A program made the translations under genes and the position numbers. From NCBI GenBank assembly GCA_028277745.1, contig JANQFR010000049.1, positions 1 to 64,000 on the forward strand: DNA of 64,000 bases, written 5' to 3'. Shown here in pieces: positions 36,214 through 46,736 of this stretch (positions are counted from its first letter, which is position 1; every line of letters begins with the position of its first letter). This DNA is from Phycisphaeraceae bacterium. Lineage in GTDB: Bacteria > Planctomycetota > Phycisphaerae > Phycisphaerales > Phycisphaeraceae. The notes beneath the pieces were generated by a model, which ran no database searches, had not been told where the DNA came from, and saw only the letters and a list, made by a program, of their open reading frames with translations.

Positions 36214-36243
36214 AGCCCGGCCCTTCGGGCCGGCGTTCAACGG
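36214..36243. repeat. Hairpin repeat, family C, copy 2
   Basis: AGCCCGGCCC-TTC-GGGCCGG followed by CGTTCAACGG, 27 of 30 bases identical to 21304-21333. It lies directly upstream of the asd promoter and downstream of the sugar kinase gene, so it may end the kinase transcript. Confidence 0.7.
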
Positions 36244-36259
36244 CGCGTATCCGTGGGTG

Positions 36260-36268
36260 TGCTATAAT
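36260..36268 (+). promoter_or_regulatory. Extended -10 promoter of asd
   Basis: TGC-TATAAT is a perfect extended -10 (TGnTATAAT). No convincing -35 box lies 17 bp upstream, as is common for extended -10 promoters. The predicted transcript start, near 36275, leaves a 30-base leader with GAGGAG (36292-36297) eight bases before the GTG start of asd. Confidence 0.65.
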
Positions 36269-36305
36269 GCAAGATTCGCAATCCCGCGAGAGAGGAGCCG
36301 GTTCC

Positions 36306-37355
36306 GTGCCGCTCGACCATGCCCCCAACGTCGCGATCGTGGGCGCCACCGGCGCCGTTGGGCAGGAGTTCCTCCAGCTCCTGGCCGAACGGGATTTCCC
36401 GATCAACCGGCTGAAACTGCTGGCCTCGGCGCGCAGCGCCGGCAAGGCCGTCGACTTTAAGGGCCAGACGCACACGATCGAAGAGCTCACCGCCGAGAGC
36501 TTCGCGGGCGTGGACCTGGCGCTGTTCTCCGCCGGCGGGTCGATCAGCAAGGCCTTCGCCCCCGCCGCGGTCGAGGCCGGCGCCGTGGTCGTCGACAACT
36601 CCTCCGCCTTCCGCATGGATGACGGCGTCCCGCTGATTGTCCCCGAGGTCAATCCGCAGGACATGCGCGACATCGCCCTGGGCGAGGGCGGCGCGATCAT
36701 CGCCAACCCCAACTGCTCGACCATCATCATGCTGCTGGCGGTCACCCCGCTGCACCGCAAGGCGGGGGTCAAGCGGATGGTCGTGAGCACCTACCAAGCC
36801 GCCTCCGGCGCCGGCGCCGCGGCCATGGCCGAACTCGAGCAGCAGACCCGCGAGGCCCTCGACGGCGAGGTCACGACCCAGGACATCTTCCCCTTCCAGT
36901 ACGCGTTCAACCTCTTCAGCCACAACTCCCCCATGCAGCCCAACGGCTACAACCAGGAGGAGATGAAGATGGTGAACGAGACCCATAAGATGTGGCATGA
37001 CCCGGGCGTGCGCATCACCGCGACCTGTGTGCGCGTGCCGGTCATGCGGGCTCATGCCGAGTCGATCAACCTCGAGTTCAACCGGCCTTTGAGCGAAGCC
37101 GAAGCGCGGGCGATCCTTGCCGAGGCGCCCGGCGTCAGCCTGATCGACGACCGCGACCGCAACACGTTCCCGATGCCGCTGCACGCCTCGGGCAAGGACG
37201 ACGTGTTCGTTGGCCGGATCCGGCAGGACGTGTCTCAGCCCGATGGTGCGGGGATCGACCTGTTCGTCTGCGGCGACCAGGTCCGCAAAGGGGCGGCCCT
37301 CAACGCGGTCCAGATCGCCGAGCTGCTGGTCAGCCAGCCCGCCCCCGCGACGTAG
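36306..37355 (+). CDS. asd: Aspartate-semialdehyde dehydrogenase
   Basis: 349 residues starting at GTG 36306, which has GAGGAG at 36292-36297. An ATG at 36267 in the same frame lies inside the -10 box and cannot be the start. The NADP-binding motif VAIVGATGAVGQEF opens the protein, and the catalytic cysteine is C137 in ANPNCSTI. It reduces aspartyl phosphate to the semialdehyde in the lysine/threonine/methionine pathway. The length and motifs fit the bacterial family closely. Confidence 0.95.
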   Translation: MPLDHAPNVAIVGATGAVGQEFLQLLAERDFPINRLKLLASARSAGKAVDFKGQTHTIEELTAESFAGVDLALFSAGGSISKAFAPAAVEAGAVVVDNSSAFRMDDGVPLIVPEVNPQDMRDIALGEGGAIIANPNCSTIIMLLAVTPLHRKAGVKRMVVSTYQAASGAGAAAMAELEQQTREALDGEVTTQDIFPFQYAFNLFSHNSPMQPNGYNQEEMKMVNETHKMWHDPGVRITATCVRVPVMRAHAESINLEFNRPLSEAEARAILAEAPGVSLIDDRDRNTFPMPLHASGKDDVFVGRIRQDVSQPDGAGIDLFVCGDQVRKGAALNAVQIAELLVSQPAPAT

Positions 37356-37410
37356 CCGAAACGCCGCATTTATTTCCCTTCACGGCTCGGGATGCGTTAA
37401 GCTGACGCTC

Positions 37411-37965
37411 ATGTCCGGGACGCTCACACGCCTTATTCTGTGCCTCGGCGTCATCATCGGGATGGTCCCTATCTATGTCGTGGTGGTCATGGCGGTTGCG
37501 AATCAAGCGTCGGGCGACTATGACACCCCGTTTCTGGTCGCAGGCGCAGTCACCGGATTATGTTTCATGGCCTCATGGAACATGGTCTGGCGGACGCAGG
37601 TCAAGTGGACCAACGCACGGATCGGGTTAACGACGATGCTGCTGCCCGCTTCACTTTTGCTGGCGGTCGTGGCCTATGGCGTGGTCGTGGCCATCGAAAG
37701 CCACGCCACTGAGGTGGGCATCGTCCTCGGCACGATCGCGTGGGCCGCCGGGTGGCTGATCGGCACCGCCCTGATCTGGCGGGAGACCAAACCGGAGCGG
37801 GCCGCGCGGCTGCGGGCCCACGGCGTCCACGCCCTGCCGTGCCCGCAGTGCGGCTACAACCTCACCGGCCTGACGCAGACGCAGTGCCCCGAATGCGGCA
37901 CGAAGTTCACCCTCGACCAGCTCGTCGCCGACGCCCTGGACCAGCGGGCCGAAGCATCGGTGTAA
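37411..37965 (+). CDS. Membrane protein with C-terminal Cys4 zinc ribbon
   Basis: 184 residues. Four hydrophobic helices fill residues 1-125, followed by a short basic stretch and a zinc ribbon: C144-x2-C147 (CPQCGYNLTG) and C159-x2-C162 (CPECG). It mirrors the protein at 18456-19157, in which the ribbon is at the N-terminus. Function unknown. The frame is open upstream into asd, so the start was set at the ATG at 37411. Confidence 0.75.
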   Translation: MSGTLTRLILCLGVIIGMVPIYVVVVMAVANQASGDYDTPFLVAGAVTGLCFMASWNMVWRTQVKWTNARIGLTTMLLPASLLLAVVAYGVVVAIESHATEVGIVLGTIAWAAGWLIGTALIWRETKPERAARLRAHGVHALPCPQCGYNLTGLTQTQCPECGTKFTLDQLVADALDQRAEASV

Positions 37966-38031
37966 ACCCTTTGTGGAACTTCTCCACGGCTCAGGCATCT
38001 AAGAACCGACTCCCTTTCCTCGGAGCCCGTC

Positions 38032-39618
38032 ATGCGCATCGCCCTGCTCGCCGCCGTATTGCTCGCCTCAGCCGCCCACGCCGAACCGATCGAGTTGACC
38101 GCCACGCCCACGCGCGTCGCCATGTTCAAGAACGGCTACGGCGTCGTTTCCGCCACGGCCCCGCTGCCGGACCAGCCCGGGCCGGTGCGGGTGGCGCCCC
38201 TACCTAACGCGGCGCTCGGCTCGCTCTGGCTCGGTTGGCCCGAAGGCGTCGAGATCACCGGCGTCACCTCCCGTTACGCCGATCGCAGCGAAGCGGTCCC
38301 CGCTGGGACCCTGCCCCAGATGATCCAGGCCAACCTGGGCCAGACCGCCGATGTCATGGTTCACAACGAATGGCTCACGGGCGTCCTGCGGACCCCAGAC
38401 GGCGGGGCCGGCGAGATTTCGCTGCTCCTGCTGGAGCAGAACGGGCAGTCCCGCGTGATCCCGGTCGGCCAGGTCCAACAGCTCCGCCTCGCGGGCGACC
38501 CCGTCCTCACGATCGATCACACCACGCCTGAGCCGGTGCTTGATTTCGACCTGACCACCGCCGCGGATCAGGCTCAACTCGGCGTCACGTACATGGCGGC
38601 CGGCATCACGTGGGCGCCCAGCTACCGGGTTGATATCACCGACGACACAAACGCCCGGCTGTCGGCCAAGGCCGTCATCGTCAACGACCTGATCGACCTT
38701 GACGGCATCGCCGTCGAACTCGTCACCGGCTTCCCCCACCTCCAGTACGCCCATGCGCCCACCGCGATGAGCCTCGTGTCTCTCGATGAGTTCATCCGGT
38801 CATTCAGCGAGCGCGGCCGATACAACCAGGCATCCATCTTCGGCAACCAACTGCTGGGGCAAAGCGCCGAGTTCGATCTGCAGGCAGCCCTGAGCAACAC
38901 CAACAGCGGCGGCGAGGGCGGGGGGATGCCCAGCTTCTCCGCCATGGGGCAGACGGTGGAAGACCTGTTCTTCTATCAGATCGCTGACGTCACCCTCAAA
39001 AAGGGCGAACGCGGCTACTTCCCGCTGTTCGCCGCGGAGACGCCCTACCGCCATGTTTACACATGGAAGATCCGCGACTTCGTGGACGAAGACAACCGAT
39101 ACCGCCGGCGGCGGGACGACGGCGTGAACCAACCCGAGGTCGTCTGGCACGCGATCCGCCTGACCAACACGACCGATCAGCCCTGGACCACCGCCCCGGC
39201 GCAGACCGTCCAGGGCGGCCGGGTGCTCGGTCAGGACACGCTCCGCTACACCGCGCCCGGCGGCACGACCGATCTGCGCATCACGCAGGCCCTGTCCATC
39301 CGCGCTGAACAGAACGAGTATGAAACCGCACGCGAACGCAACGCCGCCCGGTTCCACGGCTCCAGCTATGACAAGGTCACCGTCCGCGGCGAACTGGCCA
39401 TCACCAACTTCAAGGACCGGCCCGTCACGGTCGACGTCGTCAAAGTCGTCAGCGGCGAGATCCTCTCCGCGGCGGACGACCCCGAGGTCGCCAAGCTCAC
39501 CACCGGCTTGCGGCGGGTGAACCCGCGGTCGCAGCTGAAATGGTCGATCCGCGTCGACCCCGGCAAAGAGAAGACCGTCAAGGTCGCTTACAGCTATGAG
39601 GTGTTTGTCCGCAACTGA
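38032..39618 (+). CDS. Exported DUF4139 domain protein
   Basis: 528 residues with a signal peptide (about 1-18, ending AAHA). The segment VTYMAAGITWAPSYRVDI near 188 and the ending LKWSIRVDPGKEKTVKVAYSYEVFV match DUF4139, a beta-rich domain seen in the mucoidy inhibitor A group. A low-complexity Gly/Ser stretch lies near 285-300. GGAG sits 7 bases before the ATG. Function unknown. A family B repeat follows the stop. Confidence 0.8.
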   Translation: MRIALLAAVLLASAAHAEPIELTATPTRVAMFKNGYGVVSATAPLPDQPGPVRVAPLPNAALGSLWLGWPEGVEITGVTSRYADRSEAVPAGTLPQMIQANLGQTADVMVHNEWLTGVLRTPDGGAGEISLLLLEQNGQSRVIPVGQVQQLRLAGDPVLTIDHTTPEPVLDFDLTTAADQAQLGVTYMAAGITWAPSYRVDITDDTNARLSAKAVIVNDLIDLDGIAVELVTGFPHLQYAHAPTAMSLVSLDEFIRSFSERGRYNQASIFGNQLLGQSAEFDLQAALSNTNSGGEGGGMPSFSAMGQTVEDLFFYQIADVTLKKGERGYFPLFAAETPYRHVYTWKIRDFVDEDNRYRRRRDDGVNQPEVVWHAIRLTNTTDQPWTTAPAQTVQGGRVLGQDTLRYTAPGGTTDLRITQALSIRAEQNEYETARERNAARFHGSSYDKVTVRGELAITNFKDRPVTVDVVKVVSGEILSAADDPEVAKLTTGLRRVNPRSQLKWSIRVDPGKEKTVKVAYSYEVFVRN

Positions 39619-39636
39619 CGGTCGAAGCCCGGGCTA

Positions 39637-39685
39637 TCCGGACCTTCGACCGCCTGCGGCGGCCTCAGGACCGGCTTTGCGGCTT
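39637..39685. repeat. Hairpin repeat, family B, copy 2
   Basis: CCGGACCTTCG-ACCGCC-TGC-GGCGG-CCTCAGGACCGG, nearly identical to 29321-29368. It sits between the convergent ends of the DUF4139 gene and the HDOD-GGDEF gene, where it may end transcription from either side. Confidence 0.75.
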
Positions 39686-39760
39686 ACTTATTGCCAGACG
39701 GTCGATGGCGGCAGGTGTTGGGAGGCGAGACGGATGCGGCCCGGCCGGAAGAACGACTGA

Positions 39761-41254
39761 TCACGCGGCGGCCTGGGGCTTGGCGGGGCGCGGGGTGAAG
39801 ATGCGGACGCAGTTGCGTCCGGCGGCCTTGGCGGCGTAGACGCCCTGGTCGGCGGCCTTGACCAGTTGCTCGACGTTGTCGAAGAACACGCCTTCGAACG
39901 TCGAGACGCCGATGCTCGCGGTGATGTGCAACGCTTCACCGTCGTCCGACATGACCGAAGAATGCTCGATCTGCTGGCGGAGTTGCTCGGCGAGGCGGGC
40001 GGCGTCGCGCCGGGACGTGGCGGGCAGCACGACCGCGAACTCTTCCCCGCCGTAGCGGGAAACAAGGCCCGCGTCGGGCATCGCGGCGGTGAGGGTCTTG
40101 CCGAGCTGGACCAGGACGCGGTCCCCCACGGCGTGGCCGTAGGTGTCGTTGAAGTTCTTGAAGTGATCGGTGTCGAGGAACAACACGCTCAGATCGCCCG
40201 CCCCGCCGGCCACGAGGTCGAACTGCTCGGCGATGTATTCATTAAATCGGCGACGGTTGGCGACCCCGGTGAGCGGGTCGGTGTTGGCTTCGGTCAGGAG
40301 CTTCTGCTTTTCCTGCTCCAGCTGATTGGTCTGCTGGAGCGAAAGGGCCGTGAGGGCTTCATTGGCTTGGGCGAGGATCTCGTCGGGGTTGCCCAACTCG
40401 CCGGTGGGCAGGTCGAACAACCGGCTCATCTCGCTGGTCTGCTTGTGGATCTCCTTGAGCAGCGGCTCGGCGCTGGGGCGGTTGAGCCCCAGGGAGGTCT
40501 GGGCCGCGGCGTAGTATTCTTCAAGGGCCTGGGCGCAGGCGCCCTCGCTCATGAAGAGCTCGGCGACGCTGTTGCCGATGACCACGCAGCGGACCAGGTC
40601 CGCGAACGGGGCCGGGGTCTGGTCGGGGTTCACGTGATGACGGATCGGGGCGATGAGTTGAGGCGGCAGCTTCCAGCTCTCGGCGAGGGCGGCGCCGACC
40701 TCCGCGTGGTTGCATTCATACGCCTGCTGCTCGAGCTCGAGGAGCTTGCCGTGGTCCTGGCCGGCCTGAGCCAGCAGGTCGGTGTACTCGTCGCCCAGCG
40801 CCTGGGTCATCGCGAGAACGCCCAGGTCCTGAAGCAACCCGCCGAGGAACGTCTCTTCCTGGGCGAGATTGCCGGTCGCTTTCGCGAGCGCCTTCGCGCC
40901 GGCAGCGGCGTAGAGGCTGCGCCGCCAGAACGCGATATGGTCGAACCCCTCTCCGCCTGAGTCCTGCAGGTTGGCGACGAGGCTGAAGCCCAACGCCAGC
41001 GTTTTCACGCTGTTGAGCCCCAAGACGACCAACGCGTGGCTGATGGTGCTGACCGACTTGGCCTGGCCGTAGAAACTGGAATTCACGGTCCGGAGGATCT
41101 TGCTCGACAGCGCCGGGTCGTGCTGGATCGTGTACGCGATCTGCTTGATCGGCACGTCCTTCTGCTGGACGAGTTCAATGACCTCCAACGCGATCGTCGG
41201 CAGGCTCGGGAGCCTGGGCGACTTCAGCACACGGTCCAACACTTCCTGGTTCAT
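39761..41254 (-). CDS. HDOD-GGDEF signalling protein (putative diguanylate cyclase)
   Basis: 497 residues. An HDOD domain fills about 10-225 (SLPTIALEVIELVQQKDV, DPALSSKILRTVNSSFYG, ISHALVVLGLNSVKTLAL). After a linker helix a GGDEF domain begins (DPLTGVANRRRFNEYIAEQ) with active motif GGEEF at 402-406. It would make cyclic di-GMP. The inhibitory RxxD site usually found five residues upstream reads AMPD, so product inhibition is probably absent. HDOD domains relay signals by protein contact. Single gene. Confidence 0.9.
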   Translation of the reverse strand: MNQEVLDRVLKSPRLPSLPTIALEVIELVQQKDVPIKQIAYTIQHDPALSSKILRTVNSSFYGQAKSVSTISHALVVLGLNSVKTLALGFSLVANLQDSGGEGFDHIAFWRRSLYAAAGAKALAKATGNLAQEETFLGGLLQDLGVLAMTQALGDEYTDLLAQAGQDHGKLLELEQQAYECNHAEVGAALAESWKLPPQLIAPIRHHVNPDQTPAPFADLVRCVVIGNSVAELFMSEGACAQALEEYYAAAQTSLGLNRPSAEPLLKEIHKQTSEMSRLFDLPTGELGNPDEILAQANEALTALSLQQTNQLEQEKQKLLTEANTDPLTGVANRRRFNEYIAEQFDLVAGGAGDLSVLFLDTDHFKNFNDTYGHAVGDRVLVQLGKTLTAAMPDAGLVSRYGGEEFAVVLPATSRRDAARLAEQLRQQIEHSSVMSDDGEALHITASIGVSTFEGVFFDNVEQLVKAADQGVYAAKAAGRNCVRIFTPRPAKPQAAA

Positions 41255-41530
41255 TCAGAGCGACCTGTTGCACACACCCTGGTTCAATCCGCAATCACAT
41301 CGGCGTCGCAATCGTGGCGACAGGTCGGGCGTTTCCCAAAACATGCAATACGCCCTGCCGGATCATCGACGCAATGCCGAGTCTACTTAACTGCGATAAA
41401 CAGGTACTTCGGTCAAATCGGTCGTAGGACCGCCCCTGCAAACGCCGACAGCAGGGGAATTATCAGAAGTCATGGGGGATCGATGGTGAATTCGAAGCCC
41501 CGTGGCCCTGGAAGCCGGATTTGAACGATT
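41255..41530. other. Intergenic region without a recognised gene
   Basis: The upstream side of the HDOD-GGDEF gene and the downstream side of clpC. No open frame with coding character, no tRNA cloverleaf and no clear promoter was found; a GGTTCAATCC near 41280 is not part of a tRNA. Confidence 0.4.
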
Positions 41531-41561
41531 AAAAAAAACCCCGCCGCACGGGGCGGCGGGG
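41531..41561 (-). terminator. Intrinsic terminator of clpC
   Basis: On the minus strand, CCCCGCCGC-CCCGT-GCGGCGGGG forms a perfect 9-bp stem with a 5-base loop and is followed by eight T residues. It lies 31 bp after the clpC stop codon. Confidence 0.92.
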
Positions 41562-41591
41562 ACGAGAATCGTGGGGGCGGCGGACCGGGGG

Positions 41592-44126
<2,535 letters not shown>

Positions 44127-44458
44127 GACGGTTTGCTCTTCAGGTGATGGGCTGTCGTATTTACGTCGTATTCTAGGCGATGGTTCGATGGACGGCAGGC
44201 GACACCATGATTCTAAGTTCCGTCGCCGCCACCCGCCATCGGGCGAAAAGCCCACCCCCCCTTGATGTCGGCGATCCGCGGCGGATCCGGCCAACCGCGA
44301 CGCGGCCCCCGGCGACGGGTCCGAAATGACGGCGGCCGCCCGGACGATCATCCCCGAACCGACCCGACCGGTTTCCGGACCCGCCCGGCCGCCCCGGTTT
44401 GCCGCCTTGCCCGCCAACGGCTACCTTTTGCGCTCTGAAATGAGAAAGGATTAGAACG
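44127..44458. promoter_or_regulatory. Divergent intergenic region, clpC/dnaN
   Basis: 332 bp between two divergent starts. It must hold promoters for both genes. On the clpC side, a TAGAAT reads as a possible -10 (minus strand), but I see no matching -35 box. On the dnaN side AAAGGA is a usable ribosome binding site about 9 bases before the ATG. No CtsR-type operator or small gene was recognised. Confidence 0.35.
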
Positions 44459-45556
44459 ATGAAGGTCATTTGCGATCGGGGGGCTCTGGTCGAGTCGCTC
44501 AACCTCATTGGCGGCGTCGTCGTCGCCCGCACCCCCAAGCCGGTGCTCACCTGCGTGAAGCTCGCCGCCTCCAGCGACAGCGTCACCCTTGCCGCCACCG
44601 ACCTGGAGGTCTCCGTCACGCTCTCGACCCCCAAGGTCGACGTCGCCGAGGCCGGCGAGGCCCTCATCCCCGCCGACAAGCTCACCCAGATCGTCCGCGA
44701 GTCCATCGACCCCACCCTCACGCTCACCACCGAGCAGGACGTCGCTCACATCACCGGCCAGGACTCCAAGTACAAGATCTATGGCCACGCGCCCGGCGAC
44801 TTCCCCGCCGTCCCCGGGTTCGAGGGCGAGCCCGATTTCGAGGTCACCGCCGCCGAGCTGCACCGGCTCATCGCCATGACCATCTTCGCCACCGCGCGCG
44901 AGAACTCCCGCTACGCCATCAACGGCGTGCTCCTGGAACGCGACGGCAAGAAGCTCTCCGTGGTCGCCACCGACGGGCACCGCCTCGCCCTGGCTAAAGG
45001 CGCCTGCACCGGCGGCGGCGAAAAGCAGTCCGCCATCGTCCCGACCAAGGCCCTCAACCTCCTGCTGAGGCTCTTCGACGACGCCGAGCAGACCGTCCGC
45101 GTCAAGATCGACAGCAACCAGATCCTCTTCACCACCGACGGCGCCGTGCTCGCGTCCAACCTCGTCGAGGGCAATTTCCCGCCCTACGCCGACGTCATCC
45201 CCAAAGACGGCGACAAGAAGGCGATGCTGGCCACCGACGTGTTCATCTCCGCCGTCCGCCGGGCCGCGCTGCTGACCAACGAGGAGTCCAAGGGCGTGCG
45301 CCTGGCGTTCAGCCCCGAGGGCCTGGTCCTCTCCAGCCGGGCGCCCGAGATGGGCGAGGCCGAGATCAAGGTCGACGTTGCCGAATACAGCGGCGATCCG
45401 ATCGAGATCGGCTTCAACCCCGCTTACGTCCTCGATGCGCTCAAGGTGGTCGATGAGAACCAGGTTCAGTTCGACTTCAAGGCCGGCAACAAGCCCGGCG
45501 TCCTCCGCACCGGCCCGAACTTCCTCTACGTCGTGATGCCCGTGAACCTGCAGTGA
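44459..45556 (+). CDS. dnaN: DNA polymerase III beta sliding clamp
   Basis: 365 residues in three repeated clamp domains. Family segments include LAATDLEVSVTL (domain 1), ATARENSRYAINGVLLE and VATDGHRLALAKG (domain 2), and GFNPAYVLDALK with the closing YVVMPVNL (domain 3). Two rings of the dimer encircle DNA and tether the replicase. dnaA and recF, its usual neighbours, are absent here; it lies between clpC and an iscX-like gene. Confidence 0.95.
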   Translation: MKVICDRGALVESLNLIGGVVVARTPKPVLTCVKLAASSDSVTLAATDLEVSVTLSTPKVDVAEAGEALIPADKLTQIVRESIDPTLTLTTEQDVAHITGQDSKYKIYGHAPGDFPAVPGFEGEPDFEVTAAELHRLIAMTIFATARENSRYAINGVLLERDGKKLSVVATDGHRLALAKGACTGGGEKQSAIVPTKALNLLLRLFDDAEQTVRVKIDSNQILFTTDGAVLASNLVEGNFPPYADVIPKDGDKKAMLATDVFISAVRRAALLTNEESKGVRLAFSPEGLVLSSRAPEMGEAEIKVDVAEYSGDPIEIGFNPAYVLDALKVVDENQVQFDFKAGNKPGVLRTGPNFLYVVMPVNLQ

Positions 45557-45560
45557 GGAG

Positions 45561-45636
45561 GAGGGTTTAGGGTATAGGGTGTCGGGTGTGCCTAATACCC
45601 GCCATGCCCCTACACCCTAAACCCGATACCCTACAC
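45561..45636. repeat. Inverted TTTAGGG-like heptad repeats
   Basis: On the plus strand three heptads read TTTAGGG, TATAGGG, TGTCGGG. About 30 bp later the same kind of heptads appear on the minus strand (TGTAGGG, TATCGGG, TTTAGGG, TGTAGGG), so the two halves can pair imperfectly. It fills the short gap between dnaN and the iscX-like gene. Confidence 0.7.
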
Positions 45637-45646
45637 CCTCACCCCC

Positions 45647-45901
45647 ATGCTCTGGACCGACATCGAAGACATCGCGATCGCCCTGGCCGAGACTCACCCC
45701 GACCGGGACCCGCTGGCGGTCCGCTTCACCGAGCTGCGGGAGCTGGTCGAGGCCCTGCCCGGGTTTGAGGCCGACCCGGACCACCAGGTCAACGAGCAGA
45801 TCCTCGAGGCCATCCAGGCCGGCTGGTACGAGGAAAAACAGGACCTCGACGGCGAAAACGACGACGGACGGTCTTACACCCCCGTCAACCCGTTCCGCTG
45901 A
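45647..45901 (+). CDS. IscX-like iron-sulfur assembly protein
   Basis: 84 residues. The opening LWTDIEDIAIALAETHPDRDP, then VRFTELRELVEAL, then NEQILEAIQAGWYEE follows E. coli IscX closely in order and spacing. IscX is a small acidic protein that binds the cysteine desulfurase IscS and iron, tuning cluster assembly. A polar tail of about 20 residues is added here. No isc or suf gene is near; it is next to dnaN. Confidence 0.85.
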   Translation: MLWTDIEDIAIALAETHPDRDPLAVRFTELRELVEALPGFEADPDHQVNEQILEAIQAGWYEEKQDLDGENDDGRSYTPVNPFR

Positions 45902-45991
45902 TGCGGCCCCCACATCCGGCCACCCCCCAACAAGAAATTCGCAAGATCGACGCGGACACACCCGGCGCCATCCGGTAAAGTATGACATCCC

Positions 45992-46654
45992 ATGAGCTCC
46001 CTGGAAGCGCCCACCACTCCACCGCCCGAACAGGACGTGTCCGCTCCCGACGTGGTCCTGCCCGCTGACCAGGCGGACCAGCTGTCGCTCAATCAGGACC
46101 GACACAACCATAAGTTCTCGCGCTGGCAGCGTTTCCATCTCCGCCTCGAACGCCGGATCGCCCGGATGTCGACCCGGTCCAACTTCTGGCACCGGGTGCT
46201 GAGCTGGAAGTACCTTCCCCTGGCGTTCCGCAGCGGCATCAAGATCCACAAGGGTTCGCCCGGCACGTCGTTCGCCGCGTTCCTGCCGTTCCGCAAGTTC
46301 AACCAGAACTGGTACAAGGCCATGGCCGGCGGCGCCCTGCTGGGCAACGCCGAGGTCGCCGGCGGGATGTACCTGCTCAAGATCCTCGGCGCCGACTGGA
46401 CCATCGTCTGCAAACACCTCGAATACGACTTCCTCCGCCCCTGCCTCGGCCCCGCGGTCTACAAGATCGAGCCGCGGGAGAACATCCAGGACTTCGTCGA
46501 CGCCGGCAAGGAGTTCAACATCACCATCGACATGCTCGTGGTGCAGATGGTCCAGCCGAAGATGGAGCGCGAACGCCGCGTCGGCAAGTGCTCCGCCGAC
46601 TTCCATATCACCCCGCGCAAGCAATACCTCGCCCGCGAATCACGTAAGTCGTGA
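45992..46654 (+). CDS. Hotdog-fold (DUF4442-like) protein
   Basis: 220 residues. After a proline-rich and a basic N-terminal part, the segment FNQNWYKAMAGGALLGNAEVAGGMYL resembles the central helix region of DUF4442/PaaI-type hotdog proteins, which include acyl-CoA thioesterases. The remainder (ENIQDFVDAGKEFNITIDMLV) fits the following strands. Enzyme activity is not certain. It converges with the DUF4914-like gene across a perfect palindrome. Confidence 0.6.
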   Translation: MSSLEAPTTPPPEQDVSAPDVVLPADQADQLSLNQDRHNHKFSRWQRFHLRLERRIARMSTRSNFWHRVLSWKYLPLAFRSGIKIHKGSPGTSFAAFLPFRKFNQNWYKAMAGGALLGNAEVAGGMYLLKILGADWTIVCKHLEYDFLRPCLGPAVYKIEPRENIQDFVDAGKEFNITIDMLVVQMVQPKMERERRVGKCSADFHITPRKQYLARESRKS

Positions 46655-46678
46655 CCGCTCACGGGTACGGGACACAAA

Positions 46679-46708
46679 GAAGCCCAGGGATTGCAATCCC
46701 TGGGCTTC
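46679..46708. terminator. Perfect 30-bp palindrome, probable bidirectional terminator
   Basis: The arms GAAGCCCAGGGATT and AATCCCTGGGCTTC are exact complements separated by GC. It lies between two convergent stop codons. On the minus strand it is followed by a short CTTTGTG; the T tracts are weak on both sides. Confidence 0.7.
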
Positions 46709-46736
46709 GAATGGTTGCAAAACTGAGATACGTCGC

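Noticed and set aside
36267-36305. ATG at 36267 as start of asd
   Set aside because: It lies inside the TATAAT box; the GTG at 36306 has GAGGAG correctly spaced.
41500-41530. tRNA-like T-arm sequence on the minus strand (GTTCAAATCC)
   Set aside because: The flanking bases do not pair into a T stem and no acceptor stem or anticodon arm can be found.
44127-44417. N-terminal extension of ClpC
   Set aside because: The added residues have no similarity to Clp proteins; MFERFTDRA is the usual start.
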